A DNA stretch of 64,000 nt from Bryum argenteum (GCA_037043015.1 CM073321.1:37530420-37594419); one strand, 5' to 3'; counted from the first letter of the stretch, positions 10,450 through 22,522 are shown. The notes: a model not told the origin generated them from the sequence alone. A program made the numbers and translations.

Positions 10450-11743
10450 TGTCGCAACCCTTGCTAGCTCACCTTGGCTTACACCAACTTTTTCCCAACT
10501 CTAGCAAGTGTCACGAGCGCTAACTCTGCACATCCCCCACATGCACAAAGTTAGCTCTCCATACCAACCACCAAGCTCACCGCTTGGTTATCAATCCCTC
10601 TTACTCATGCAACCGGGACTCAACCCCTTCGTAGGTAGCCAATGGTTAGGTGCGGACTTCCACTTATGTCCAAGGCCCAACTTGGTGGCACTCCCATACC
10701 ACGCGGCCTAACCGCACTTGGTGGTGTCTCCTCACCACCGCCCATGACCACCATGGTGACCCCAAGGCCACCAAGTAATCACAACGCCGGCGGTGAGACA
10801 CCACCCCACATCGGTAGCACTCATGGTCCTCATTTTGCCTATATGAGTCCCCGTGGTGAAGCCCCAACACTAGCTCCCCACCGGGACTCACCTTGTCTTA
10901 TGAGCCACCGTGGTGAAGCCCCAACACTAGCTCCACCCACCGTGCCTCATTTTGCACTTTGAGTCCCCATGGTGGAGCCCCAACACTAGCTCCACCCATT
11001 GGGACTCACCTTGGCTTGGGAGTCCCCATGGTGAGGCCCCAACACTAGCCACACCACTCGGGACTCCCACCTTGGTCACCACCAAGGCACCATGGGAGTG
11101 GGGAGGGAGACCAGCCCTCCCCCTAGTATACTCTGTGGGATTCGGCAGCCCCCTGGTCCTAGGTGAAGGGCTGGACCCTCACACCTCTTAGTTTTGGAAG
11201 ACCACCCAATCTCCCAATGCCTTAGCCGCTGGAAGGCCCCGGGAGACTTCCCGAACCTTCCAGGGCTCGTATCTACCTCGTCCCGCATCCAAACGCGACA
11301 AGCGACCACTCTATCGACATCTACTCGTCAAGTAGATGCCGATAGACACCTTACTTGCCTCATTCCGACAAGTATTGAGGGAGTTATGCCCCTCTGAAGA
11401 TTCGGGAGTCCCGGGCCAGCTTCCCAGTCCAGCACTGTCCCTGGACAGCACTCCCTTTAGTCCCACAATCTTCCAACTCCCATAACTTTTAGCTCACACC
11501 TCCAACTGAGGTGCTCCTTAGCATCCCGGAATCGTGGCAACATGAGCTTCCATAATCTCATGTCCATTCCCTCGTGGCTCCTAGTCTCCGTGGGTGAGAG
11601 GCGTCTCCAACGCCCGGGGTCCTCTCCCACACTAGGCCCACTTAGGTTCCCTTCACCTTGGCACCCCAAGGCCCGGGCGTCACTCCGGTGTCCCCTTTGG
11701 GCCCTTGGTGTTGCGGGCACTCCTCAAGGAGAGGTGCGCGACA
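10450..11743 (-). repeat. Chromovirus 3' LTR
   Basis: 1,294 bp, the left copy and downstream LTR of the minus-strand element. It differs from the 17212-18503 copy at roughly ten sites, mostly single-base indels. Open frames inside it on both strands are shadows with no motifs. Confidence 0.93.
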
Positions 11744-11756
11744 CTCACCCCCACCT
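11744..11756 (-). other. Polypurine tract of the chromovirus
   Basis: On the minus strand the 13 bases immediately before the 3' LTR read AGGTGGGGGTGAG, a purine-rich run in the position where plus-strand DNA synthesis is primed in LTR retrotransposons. Confidence 0.7.
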
Positions 11757-12606
11757 AATGGAGTCGATGCCTCATCGACTATACTTGTAGTTGGTCACAC
11801 CAACTCTTGGGTTGCCATCCCCATTGGTGCAACATTGTGTTTCACCGGGCGCGACCCCACAATGCACTCTCAAACTTTGGCAAAGTCTCAAAGGTGTCGT
11901 CACTAGGTGGTCCGTTTAGTACCCTGGACCTCTTCCAAGGCAACTAAATTACTCTAGACCCACCTACTTTGAGACCCTCTTGGATTGCCCTTACCTTGGC
12001 TCTCAAGTTAGGCTCCACTAGCCTAACACTTCTTCCTTGACTACTAGGCTGGACCTCAATGCTTCCACCAAGTTGTCTTGGTTGCAAAACCCAAGATGGC
12101 TTTTACACCACGACTCGATCGCACGGGGTAATGCCAAGTTCCGCCCAACTCGGATCCCACTATCTCTTTCAAGGCATGGGTTCATGACTCCCATGCACTA
12201 GCTTGCACTAGTTTGTGGGAGTGGCGCTTTTTATGAGCACGCGCCATTACCTTGTCCCCCCAGGACAAGCCCAAGGCCAAGGGACTTCATGGTTTTATCC
12301 ACTCTTTCTCCTAGCCTTGGTCCCCATTACTCGGCCTTCCCAACTCGGTTTCACATCTCTATTCCCCCTCTTCCACCAACTTAGCACAAGTACAAGACTA
12401 GGACTCCATCTCATACTCTTCTCTTTGCACACACCAAAGCCAAACTTTATTGCCAAATCCAAAGAACAAGTACAAGTGTTGTGGATCTACGCCCAAGCTA
12501 CAAGTCATCCTCCCCCACTACGGAGGTTGATGTCCTCATCAATGCCTACGTTGCTTCTTGTTGGAGCTCCTATTCTTCTCAAAGTTCTCCACCACCTCCT
12601 TAGCAT
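11757..12606. other. Chromovirus 3' noncoding region
   Basis: Between the end of the coding region and the polypurine tract. A 273-codon plus-strand frame (12215-13036) is antisense to the integrase end and shows no motif. The minus strand below about 12590 has no coding support. Confidence 0.55.
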
Positions 12607-15600
12607 TCACCATGTCCTTTGCCGCCACCCACGTTGCTTCTTTCTCGTGGTATCTCGCCACTTCACAAGGTATTCCTTGCTCTTGTTTTTGAGGTTCCTA
12701 CTCTTGAGGATGGCCTCTACCTCATATTCCAAATGTTGTCCAACCAACTCTCGGTGGTGGCGAATCACTTGCTTGCGATCCGGCCACAAGGTATCCTCCT
12801 TGAATGGCTTTAACAATGAAACATGGAATGTTGGATGCACTTTGATCTCGGGTGGTAGCTCCAACTTATACACATCTTTGAACACCCGTTCCACAATGGG
12901 AAACGGACCCGCAAACTTGGACATGAACTTTGGAGTGAGGCCTTCGGGCATGGTGAAGTTCTTCACATTCAACAACACCTTTTGTCCCACCTCATACTCC
13001 ACTTCACGTCTTCCGGCATTGACTTGCTTCTCATAGCGCCTTCTTGCCTTCTCCAACAACAACTTGGTTTTTTCCAACATATGTTCCCGCTTCTTGGCCA
13101 AGTCTTCACCATCTTGGTTGAACTACGGTGTTGAATGTGCCCCCTCGAGAGCTAAGTCGGCGAGGTTGGAGTGGCTCCACTCCATAGGCCACTTTGAAAG
13201 GTGACTCCTTAGTCGCCGAGTGTGTGGCCGCATTGTAATCGAACTCCGCCAACCCCACATAGTCTACCCAATCACGTTGGTCCGCACTCACAAAGTTCCT
13301 CAAGTATTGGTTCAAGACCCCATTCACCCTTTCAGTTTGCCCATCTGTTTGGGGATGAAAGGCAGTGCTAAATGTCAACTTGGTTCCCACCTTCCTAAAG
13401 AAGTGTCTCCAAAATGCACTTGTGAACTTTGGGTCTCGATCTGACACAATCACTCTTGGCAACCCGTGATGCTTCCACCATGCATCGAGAAAGATCTTGG
13501 CGGTCTCAAGCGCAGTTGCAGTTCCTCTAGTTGGCACCATATGAGCCAACTTACTAAACCGATCCACCATCACTAAGATGGCATCATACCCTTGCGACTC
13601 GGAAAGGCTTGTGATGAAGTCCATAGACATACTATGCCAAGGACCCGGCGGAATTGGCAATGGTTGCAACAAGCCCGCTTGCTTTTGATATGAAGCCCGG
13701 TTAAGTTGGCACTTCACACAAGTCTTCACAAAGTGGGTTATGTCATCTTTCATCCCCGGCCAATAGTACCTCCTTGACACCGTTGCAATGGTAGCCTTTT
13801 CTCCCCTATGGCCGGCTATGGGACTATCATGTTCCTCCTTCAAAACCAACAATCTAAGCTTGCCTTGAGGAACATACACCCTACTTTGCTTATACTTGAG
13901 CAATCCATTCACCAACTTGATCTCCTTGAGCTTCTTGCCCTTCCTAAGATCACCAAGCATTTGTTGTGCCTCGGGGTCCTTCATGTACCCCTCTCTTATC
14001 CGCCGTTCCCAATTGCCTTCACCCTTATACATGAGCCGCAAGACTTGGGTGGTGCTCATGGCATGAAACTCTTCCTTTCTACTTAGCGCATCCGGCACCA
14101 CATTGTCACGGCCCGGTTTGTGGATCAAGTCCACATTCATGAGCGCCAAGGTATCATGCCACCTCAATTGTTTGGCACTCATTTGTGCTTGTGTCTCAAA
14201 ATACTTCAAAGACACATTATCGGTGTAGACCTTAGTCTTGTGCAACCCCAAGTAATGTTGCCATGTCTTCAAACAATGCACCACCGCAAAGAGCTCCTTC
14301 TCGTGAGTTGGCCATCTCCTTTGACACCCATCCAACTTCTTGCTCTCATAGGCAATTGGCCTACCATCTTGCATCAAGACGCCTCCAATGGCAAAGTCAC
14401 TTGCATCTGTGTGGACCTCAAAGGGCTTATCAAACTCAAGGAACTTCAACACTGGTGGAGATGACAACTTGTTCTTGAGTTCCTCAAAGGCTTGGTAGCA
14501 AAATTCATCCCATACTTGGTTCACCCCTTTTTTCAACAAGTCGGACAAAGGCTTGGCAATCTTAGAGAAGTTGCGTATGAAGCGGCGATAGTAGTTTGCT
14601 AGGCCAAGGAATGACCTAAGTCCCTTTTGTGTAGAAGGCCGCTTCCACTCTTGAATTGCCTTCACCTTCTTCATGTCCGGCTTGATTCCATCTCCGGTAA
14701 CCACATGGCCCAAGAACTCCATCTCAAGTTGTGCAAACTCACTCTTTTCCCCATTAGCATAAAGCTTGTTGTCTCTAAGCTTCATGAGTCACGCCTCAAG
14801 GTGCCTTGCATGTTCCTCGGCCGTCTTGGAAAACACCAAGATGTCATCGATGTAGACAATCACAAAGTCATCCATTTCCTCTCGAAAGATGGTGTTCATA
14901 AGGGTTGTGAATGTTGAGGGTGCATTGCACAACCCAAAGGGCATCACAAGGAACTCATAAGACCCATACCTTGTGCGGCACGCGGCGGTCTTTTCTACAT
15001 CCGCATCCGCAATGCGGATTTGGTAGTAACCCGACTTCAAGTCTATGCGACTAAAGTACTTAGCTCCCGCCAATCTATCAAAGAGATCATCAATTCGAGG
15101 CAAAGGGTAGTTGTTCTTGATGGTCACCTTATTCAAGGCCCTATAATCAATGCACATCCTAAGCTTGCCATCCTTCTTGTCCACAAAGAGGACCGGTGCA
15201 CCATATGGTGACTTGCTTGGTCTCACATAACCCCTTTCCAACAAGTCGTTTAGTTGCTTCTTTAGCTCCATCAACTCTTTTTGGTTTAACCGATAAGGTG
15301 CCTTAGAAGGTGGCTCAGCTCCAGGTAGCACCTCGATCTTGTGATCCACTTCTCTTCTTGGGGGTAGCTCTTTGGGTAACTCATTGGTAAGCACATCCTT
15401 GTACTTGGCCAACACCTCTTGAATTACTTTGGGAAGTGGTTGTTGCACCCCCTTCCCCTCATGCCCAAGTTGCTCTTCACGAGCCATCACCACAAATTGA
15501 TGTTCCAACATTTGGTCTAAAGAGACCAAGTTTAATTTGCCCCCCGCTATTGAAGGGCCACGAGTTAACTTCAACACTAACTCCTTGCCATCACGGCGCA

Positions 15601-15646
15601 CCACTAACCGTGGTGGCTTGCGCCTCACATCCATTGTGTGCGCCAA
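12607..15646 (-). pseudogene. Chromovirus pol: RT, RNase H, integrase, chromodomain
   Basis: Three main minus-strand blocks. 15646-14789 is reverse transcriptase ([43 protein letters not shown]). An in-frame TGA near 14787 interrupts it. 14785-13106 holds the RT thumb, RNase H (FEVHTDASDFAIGGVL), the integrase HHCC finger (H-x-H ... CVKCQ) and the core with VDRFSKLAHMVPTR and FHPQTDGQTERVN. After a frameshift near 13110, 13101-12607 carries the integrase C-terminus (PTFHVSLLKPF) and a chromodomain (YEVEAILKSR ... KEYLVKWR) that is itself frameshifted near 12655. All catalytic motifs can be seen, but the frame is broken at least three times. Confidence 0.93.
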
Positions 15647-16018
15647 AGAAGGTATCCCCTAAGATGAGGTCTACCTCATCCATCTCACATAATGTGAAAT
15701 TCTCAACAAACTCCAATGTCCCACACTTCAAGGTCACTTGCAACGCCACTTCCTCCGTCTTGTGCGGTTCGCCCTTTGCAAAACGCACATTGATGGGCTT
15801 GCTTGCCTTTTGCAGTGGCAAGCCCAACTCCTTGCTAGTTTGGGACTCATGAAGGAGTGCGTTGCCCCTGTATCAACCAAACATGAGACATCTTTGTCCT
15901 TCACTTGGGCCTCAAGAAACAAGAGGCCCGGCCTTGGCTTGAGGCTACTTGCCTTGGCCACAAAACCTCCTTCTAGTATGCGGTCTTCAACACAAGCAAG
16001 ACTTGCAATGGTACTCAC
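15591..16018 (-). pseudogene. Chromovirus aspartic protease region
   Basis: Minus-strand segment with the retropepsin signature CLVDTGATHSFMS (active-site DTGA), followed after a frameshift by [11 protein letters not shown], the usual second conserved block. At least two frameshifts (near 15830 and 15640) separate it from RT. It cleaves the Gag-Pol polyprotein in intact relatives. Confidence 0.85.
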
Positions 16019-16032
16019 CTTCTTGTCGGGGC

Positions 16033-17160
16033 ACTCCGCAATGAAGTGGCCAATCTTGCCACAACCATGGCACCTCTTGGCCTTGGTGTCATCACCTTTG
16101 TCTCCCCCTTTAGATGGCTTTCCCCTTGGTGTTCCCTTTTGTTAGAGGCTCCACCATCCACTTGTCCCTTGTGTTTGTTGCCAAAGCCAAACTTCTTGCG
16201 CTCTTTGCCTCGAGCCGCATTCCTATTTGATCCGCTTTGTTGAGAGGGGCCACTTGACTTCCTCTCGGGTCCATCACCTCAATCCTTTCAACAATCTTGA
16301 TGATGCCCGCCACATCCTCAGGAAGTTTTGGGAACTTGAACAAGGCATCCACCACCCACTTTTGAAGCCCACCCAAAAACATGCACTTCTTAGAGAACTC
16401 ATCCATCTTGGGTGTGGCATTCATTTGGGCATTGAAGTCACGCACATAGGCCTTGAGAGACCCGGTGTGCCTCATTTGCACCAAGTTCATGCCTTCCCTC
16501 AACTCCCGATACTACGGTGTGAAGCGTTCACTCAACAAGTCCTTGAAGCCACCCCAAGTCAAGTTTGCCACCAACTCCGGCTCTTGCTCCTTTTTGCTTG
16601 TCCACCATTGAAGAGCATGATCCTTGAGAAATGTCACCGCAATGGAAACCTTGTCCTCCTCATCCGGCTTTTGGACATCATAGTAGTTATCCATCTCAAG
16701 AAGGAATTCCTTCACCTTCCTTGCCTTACCAAGTCCCCGAGAAGGTGCTTGGCATGTTTACCTTAGCCAACTTTTTGGTGGAAGATGAAGGTCGGGACCC
16801 TTGCAACATGAGGTGTTCAATCAACCTCTCTTGGCGATCCCTTTCTTCCTTCCCACGCTTGAGCTCTTGATTCACGGAGTCCATGAACTCAAGCATTCTC
16901 ATTTGGAAAGCCAATTGAGGATCTTGTTTTTCCACCCCTTGGGAAGACTCTAGGCGTCTCGACCTAGAGCGCTCCTCTTCACCCAAGGGCTCCTCTTGAA
17001 GTGACAATTCCATTTGCTCATTGCCCTCACTAGTGGCAGCTTGCTCATTGGAGTCATGAGAATGAGCCTCACTTGTAGGATCGGGGTCTTTGTTCCCCCT
17101 CGTGCGTGGCCGCTTGGAAGCTCCAGGCTCATCACCCTCAATGGTCTTCTTCTTGCCCAT
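16033..17160 (-). pseudogene. Chromovirus gag with zinc knuckle
   Basis: Starts at ATG 17160 (MGKKKTIEGDEPGASK), with a charged N-terminal coiled region (RGKEERDRQERLIEH). The capsid-like part contains ALQWWTSKKEQ and LSERFTP, then an in-frame TAG near 16510 (CAG to TAG) inside ...RFTP*YRELREGMN. It continues through LGGLQKWVVDALFKFP and finishes with a CCHC knuckle, CHGCGKIGHFIAEC, at about 16078-16037. Frameshifts near 16730 and 16110 break it further. Gag packages the element RNA in intact copies. Confidence 0.88.
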
Positions 17161-17193
17161 TGCTCCTCACAACTTTGCACTTGGCTACTAAAA

Positions 17194-17211
17194 GCCGACT
17201 ACGATACCAAG
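17194..17211 (-). other. Primer binding site of the chromovirus
   Basis: Adjacent to the 5' LTR on the minus strand, after one T, the sequence reads TGGTATCGTAGTCGGC. The first seven bases match the 3' end complement of plant initiator tRNA-Met (TGGTATC...), the usual primer of plant gypsy elements. Later bases diverge, so the primer identity is tentative. Confidence 0.6.
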
Positions 17212-18503
17212 TGTCGCAACCCTTGCTAGCTCACCTTGGCTTACACCAACTTTTTCCCAACTCTAGCAAGTGTCACGAGCGCTAACTCTGCACATCCCCC
17301 ACATGCACAAAGTTAGCTCTCCATACCAACCACCAAGCTCACCGCTTGGTTATCAATCCCTCTTACTCATGCAACCGGGACTCAACCCCTTCGTAGGTAG
17401 CCAATGGTTAGGTGCGGACTTCCACTTATGTCCAAGGCCCAACTTGGTGGCACTCCCATACCACGCGGCCTAACCGCACTTGGTGGTGTCTCCTCACCAC
17501 CGCCCACGACCACCATGGTGACCCCAAGGCCACCAAGTAATCACAACGCCGGCGGTGAGACACCACCCCACATCGGTAGCACTCATGGTCCTCATTTTGC
17601 CTATATGAGTCCCCGTGGTGAAGCCCCAACACTAGCTCCCCACGGGACTCACCTTGTCCTTATGAGCCACCGTGGTGAAGCCCCAACACTAGCTCCACCC
17701 ACCGTGCCTCATTTTGCACTTTGAGTCCCCATGGTGGAGCCCCAACACTAGCTCCACCCATTGGGACTCACCTTGGCTTGGGAGTCCCCATGGTGAGGCC
17801 CCAACACTAGCCACACCACTGGGACTCCCACCTTGGTCACCACCAAGGCACCATGGGAGTGGGGAGGAGACCAGCCCTCCCCATAGTATACTCTGTGGGA
17901 TTCGGCAGCCCCCTGGTCCTAGGTGAAGGGCTGGACCCTCACACCTCTAAGGTTTGGAAGACCACCCAATCTCCCAATGCCTTAGCCGCTGGAAGGCCCC
18001 GGGAGACTTCCCGAACCTTCCAGGGCTCGTATCTACCTCGTCCCGCATCCAAACGCGACAAGCGACCACTCTATCGACATCTACTCGTCAAGTAGATGCC
18101 GATAGACACCTTACTTGCCTCATTCCGACAAGTATTGAGGGAGTTATGCCCCTCTGAAGATTCGGGAGTCCCGGGCCAGCTTCCCAGTCCAGCACTGTCC
18201 CTGGACAGCACTCCCTTTAGTCCCACAATCTTCCAACTCCCATAACTTTTAGCTCACACCTCCAACTGAGGTGCTCCTTAGCATCCCGGAATCGTGGCAA
18301 CATGAGCTTCCATAATCTCATGTCCATTCCCTCGTGGCTCCTAGTCTCCGTGGGTGAGAGGCGTCTCCAACGCCCGGGGTCCTCTCCCACACTAGGCCCA
18401 CTTAGGTTCCCTTCACCTTGGCACCCCAAGGCCCGGGCGTCACTCCGGTGTCCCCCTTGGGCCCTTGGTGTTGCGGGCACTCCTCAAGGAGAGGTGCGCG
18501 ACA
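17212..18503 (-). repeat. Chromovirus 5' LTR
   Basis: 1,292 bp, the right copy and upstream LTR of the minus-strand element. The promoter should lie here, but I could not pick out a convincing TATA box by eye. Near identity to 10450-11743 dates the insertion as recent relative to the decayed MULEs. Confidence 0.93.
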
Positions 18504-18570
18504 CGCAAAGGACAATGCACTTCTTGATGGAATGTTGTCGATCGAAGATGGAATCAATGTGGAGAAGACC
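18504..18570 (-). pseudogene. FCP1-like exon, 5' part, split by the chromovirus
   Basis: After an acceptor TTTTCTTCATGCAG (18584-18571, minus strand) the exon reads HIDSIFDRQHSIKKCIVLC and joins in frame to VSGLLCFIDPN at 10444 when the element and one CGCAA copy are removed. Restored reading across the insertion shows that this was one exon before the retrotransposon arrived. An intron with family B palindromes precedes it. Confidence 0.5.
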
Positions 18571-18638
18571 CTGCATGAAGAAAACATGCAATACAGAAAC
18601 AATTAGGTGTGAGGAATAACAAGACGAGACAGGACTCA

Positions 18639-19032
18639 TATCGGCCGGCAGCCGATATGGAAAGAGGAGGTGAAGTACAAAGAGCAAGAGGGCCATAAAA
18701 AGAATGAGCACAAAGATATTCATATCAAGCAAAACAGAGAGCAAACAAATACTACATGAATCGAATAATAAATGGAGACAACTCAGAGAATCAAAGAATA
18801 AAGTAAAGGCAGCTGAAGAAAAATAATAAAGTCGATTGTCATATACCATGATGAAAAGTTTGTGTACAAAAGGCGGACCTCAAAATGTACAGTTACTAGA
18901 GAAGGCCAACCTGAGTTCAATAAAAAAGTGCTACAGAATATCCAGATGGACGCCTATATATAAATCCTATAAATGTACAGGACTATATACTCCTCCATAA
19001 AAACAGAGCAGAAGTATCGGCCGGCAGCGGAC
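18639..19032. repeat. Family B palindromes between the two FCP1-like parts
   Basis: Copies at about 18639-18657 (TATCGGCCGGCAGCCGATA) and 19014-19032 (TATCGGCCGGCAGCGGACA, decayed). The rest of 18571-19079 is AT-rich with no coding support, and is either an intron or an intergenic spacer. Confidence 0.75.
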
Positions 19033-19079
19033 AAGAAATCCGAGGCCGATCTCCACGGCGTTGCGGAAGACTATGAAGT

Positions 19080-19806
19080 CCTAGCAAGTTTGGACAACTC
19101 CGCGTGCAGAGGATTAGAAGGAAAAATCCTCAACTTCCCATACTCGGAGTTGGCCTGAAAAAACTGAGGAACAGGAAGCTGAAGCTCTTTCAGCTGATGC
19201 AGCAAGGGCTGCAGAATAGTAAGAAGGACTGGCATTGAGGAGGATGACTTCTCCGAATCCTTCGTAAACGTTTCAGGGTGAAAAGCGCTGTAAGGATTAT
19301 TGAGGACGTTTTTGTACGGGGAGTCATCAATGAGAAGCATATTCTCCTCAATGGCTTCATGCGCAACTAACTCAGGGCAACACAAAAGAAGGTGCCTTAT
19401 GCACTTGAGAAAGACAGGAACACCTGGCGTCTGAGGGTCCTGGAAAGCACTTATCAAGCACTTGGATGCCCATAAGCAAAAGTGGGATCCGGGAATGTAG
19501 GAACCCCGTCCCGGATATACTCGAAACGAGATGCCAGGTTTTTCTCCTGAACGGAGGACCACAAGACCACCTCAAAGTTGTTATCCAAACACCAAGGAAG
19601 AAGCTCCTTGAGACCATGCCTAATCCGAGCCACGGCCTTTAGAACTTTCTGCTGAATGATCTTCCCAGGACGAAAGTACATAATGGTCCCATTGATGTCA
19701 AAAAGAAGAAAGTATTTCCGAGGTACCTTAGGTACGGGAGGTACAGATGAAACAGACGCGAGGGGAGCAGACCGCTGCGGAGAGGTCCCCGCAGATCCAT
19801 CTTGCT
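19080..19806 (-). pseudogene. Gene B exon 6: FCP1-like phosphatase domain
   Basis: Starts at an acceptor TTGCAG|AGCAAG; phase matches the exon 5 donor GGAG|GTTTGT. After a Pro/Ser-rich linker (SAPLASVSSVPPVPKV) it reads KYFLLFDINGTIMYF (motif I, DxNGT as in the DLNGT subgroup of FCP1-homology proteins), FEVVLWSS (motif II region) and MLLIDDSPYKNVL (motif III, DDSPYK). A frameshift near 19463 separates the two halves. The frame ends with TAG at 19082-19080. FCP1-like domains are HAD-fold phosphatases. The second Asp of motif I is Asn, so activity is doubtful even without the frameshift. Confidence 0.6.
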
Positions 19807-20125
19807 CTGCAATGCGATAATAAGAAATTCAAATACCAACATCAGAACGTAGAGAGTAAAACTAGGTGGACAGAGACATGTCGGCCGGCGGCCGATACAT
19901 TGTATGAACAGAACGGAAAACCAGATATATGTACACCAAGCAGTACGCAGAATGAGAATTTCAGTAACTGTATCAATAGACAACCGACGAACTATGGGTG
20001 TCGGCTGGCGGCCGATACAATCTGAACTTCTCAGACGGAGCGTATTGCTCGGGAGACTGCGGCTAATTCTAATGTACTGAAGGTATGGATAAAAAGCTAA
20101 ATCTACACCGACGTCTGGAACAAAC

Positions 20126-20924
20126 CTCCAGTTTGTCGGGTCCGCTTCGGAGAAGCCTGTGCACATCGAATAGGAGACAACTCCTCGTTCGGCGAGTCCA
20201 GTGCAGCCGCATTGGGCGGGAAGAACTCAGCATTGGGGTCTGAATCGACAATGCGCTTGCGGGCTTGCGAGCGGCCACCACTTCCTGCTGCATATGCGGA
20301 AGATGTCGGCTGGCAGCCAGCAGCTAAACGGCCGGCTGAGGACCGCGAGACCGCACGCTTCCCTTCGTGAAGGCCGGAAGATCGAGTGCTTCTAGACTGC
20401 GAGTTCACGTCGACAGTGATAACCTCGTCAACAGGCTCGTTCCGCAAGTCCACTTCCATCGATGCTCCTCCCGCATCACGCGGAGCCAGGTCCCGTTCCG
20501 TCGAAGCATCGGTTTCCCAGGAAACCGAATGGTCGACATGGACAGAGTCACCACGGGAGCCGGAACTCGCGGTAGAGGCGCTAAGGTTCTTCCCCGGCGT
20601 GATAGGACATCCAGCTGGCTGCATCGGTGAAGGAGATCGGGCCTCATCGTCCTGTCGGCCGTGGACCGATACATCGAATCCGGACGCAGCAGTCGCTTGA
20701 GGTGCGGAGTCCAAATCAGCCGCCTCATCCATGTGAACGTCCCCATCATCCTGTCGGCTGCCGGCCGATATGGCTCTTCTCTGCATGCTTGCGTGGTCAG
20801 GGCTACCTTTAGAAGACGAAATAGGGAAAACGACCCGGTCCGGATTCATTCCCCTAACCCGATCCTCCGGCATCCTAACATCCTCTACAGACCGAACGAA
20901 CTCCAAAACTGGTCTGCCATTCCT
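20126..20924 (-). CDS. Gene B exon 5: disordered linker with three palindromes
   Basis: Acceptor AAACGCAG|AGGAAT, donor GGAG|GTTTGT. It encodes a Ser/Asp/Arg-rich, apparently disordered region. Three family B palindromes lie inside the exon at about 20303, 20653 and 20751 and are translated in frame (ISAGSRQDD, VSVHGRQDD, LAAGCQPTSS). Basic clusters such as GGRSQARKRIV could be a nuclear signal. No domain is recognised. Confidence 0.5.
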
Positions 20925-20958
20925 CTGCGTTTCACAATAAACCGAAAGTTAGAAATGT

Positions 20959-21108
20959 ATCGGCCGGCAGCCGATAAGTACAGACACTCCAAAAGAGAGG
21001 AAAAAAACCAACGGAATGAAATGTATCGGCCGACAGCCGATAACTCCAGACACTCAAAAAGAAAGAAAAAAAAGCAACGGAATGAAATGTATCGGCCGGC
21101 AGCCGATA
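20959..21108. repeat. Family B palindromes in gene B intron 4 (3 tandem cassettes)
   Basis: Copies at about 20959, 21025 and 21090 (TATCGGCCGGCAGCCGATA or one change), spaced about 65 bp. Each sits in a repeated cassette with flanks such as AACGGAATGAAATG, so the cassette, not only the palindrome, was duplicated. Confidence 0.85.
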
Positions 21109-21145
21109 CATACAGAAAACCAAACAAAATAGGCGAGAAGCTTAC

Positions 21146-22477
21146 CAATGCAATCTCGGTGATGTTCCCACCACCCCAGATATTGATGAGGGTCGTCCGC
21201 TTCGAGCGGAGAACTGGTTTCAAGAACTTCTCCAGCGTAACGTGATCGACTCCGCAGCAACCACCATTCCAGTCGACAACTCCTTCTGGGCGCTCCTGGA
21301 ACCACTCGGTCGGCTTCTGAATCCCAGTGAATTTCTTGAAGACCCTCAAGATGCTGTCGTCTGACCCAGTCTTCGGATATGTGATCGACAACGTGACGAG
21401 CAGAGAAGCGTCCAGCTCAAACCTCTTGAAGCCAACGCGCGCAGAGGGCTTGTAGTCAACGAAATGCGCAGCCCACGTCGCCGTAGCACAGCGCCAGATG
21501 GAAGCGAGTAGATCCCGCTGCTTCGAGGTGCCGATAAAGAACATCGGCACCGGAATGTCCGGCTTAATCGGGGAGACATCCTCATCATCATCCCCGAACA
21601 GATCGAACGCGTCGCTCTCAGTGTCGACGGTTGCGGCCTTCACGATAGCAAACAGCTCGGTCCGGCTGACAACAACGGGCTCCCTACAGGGCGTGTAGCA
21701 AAAAAGAACAAAAACCCTGGGGTCCCTAGTGATAACGGCATGGCGGGTTGCGTCCTCGACCATAGCAAGGACGTCGTTGATGGCGTCAGCACTCTTGCAG
21801 ACGTAAGTGAGGCAGTCCCTGGTTGACGCCCCCCCGCCCGCAACGTGAACGGTGGTGTAAGTCTCCAAAATCTCGGAGACGATGGCCGGCGCAATTCCGT
21901 TCTTCGACTTATCGGTGGTAGGATTCATGGGATTCACACGACCATTTAGCCACTCGTTCCCTGCCGTGACCTTCTTCAGGTCCGTCCATATATTCCTGAC
22001 GAGATCCAGTGTCAGGTTCTTCTCGCGGGCTAGCTCGTCCCACATTTCATCAGTGTAAGGGACCCAGTTTGCGTCCTTGCAGGGTAGTGGGTGGCCCTTC
22101 AACTTCCACATGAGCTCATTTATAATTACTCGGTCGAGCTTCTTGTCGCGGCACCAGTCCTGCAGCGTAAGCATCTCCTTTGTCTTGCTGTTTGACTTGA
22201 TGCAAACCATCTTCGCGATAATCTCCTTCGCGAGGCTGATGAGGTCGGAGTCTCGTAGCCCAAGCGTCGGAACGAGATCCGACTTCGTGATCTCCGTCAG
22301 TGGCAGGCGGGGAACGACACCAGGCTCAGTGCCGTCATCGGCGATCAGCTCTCCGGCCTCCCAAGCGTTGAAAACTTCAATCCAGCTATTCCACGCCTCG
22401 TCACCGGCGAAGACGAGAGGCAGCTTACTGGTTGACTTCTCGGACACGAAGTGCGCCATCACTTGTGCCTTGGCAAG
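21146..22477 (-). CDS. Gene B exon 4: large conserved-looking region
   Basis: 444 codons without a stop between the acceptor TCGCTGCAG|CTTGCC and the donor GCATTG|GTAAGC. Mixed helical composition (for example DWCRDKKLDRVIINELMWKL and SKQRDLLASIWRCATATWAA) with an acidic patch (DLFGDDDEDVS). It ends with KRTTLINIWGGGNITEIAL. The length and the lack of stops suggest recent constraint. I do not recognise a named domain; the position after a ParB-like exon matches the order in the MULE-borne gene at 48685-50555. Confidence 0.55.
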
Positions 22478-22522
22478 CTGCAGCGAACAAGGAATATAAG
22501 AGCACTAACAGATGAAAACTTA

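Larger units (their letters stand above)
10450..18503 (-). mobile_element. Ty3/gypsy chromovirus, full length, 8,054 bp
   Basis: Complete LTR retrotransposon on the minus strand. The two LTRs (10450-11743 and 17212-18503) are about 99% alike, start TGTCGC and end GCGACA. A perfect 5-bp target duplication CGCAA flanks the element (10445-10449 and 18504-18508). Order on the minus strand is 5' LTR, PBS, gag with a zinc knuckle, protease, RT, RNase H, integrase, chromodomain, PPT, 3' LTR, as in chromoviruses. The coding region carries at least two nonsense changes and several frameshifts, so this copy is not autonomous although the LTR similarity says it is young. It splits the FCP1-like exon. 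Confidence 0.95.

Noticed and set aside
12215..13036. 273-codon plus-strand ORF
   Set aside because: Partly antisense to the chromovirus integrase end and chromodomain, with no motif of its own.
10450..18503. Plus-strand ORFs within the chromovirus as genes
   Set aside because: All are antisense to gag or pol or lie in the LTRs and are duplicated between the two LTRs.
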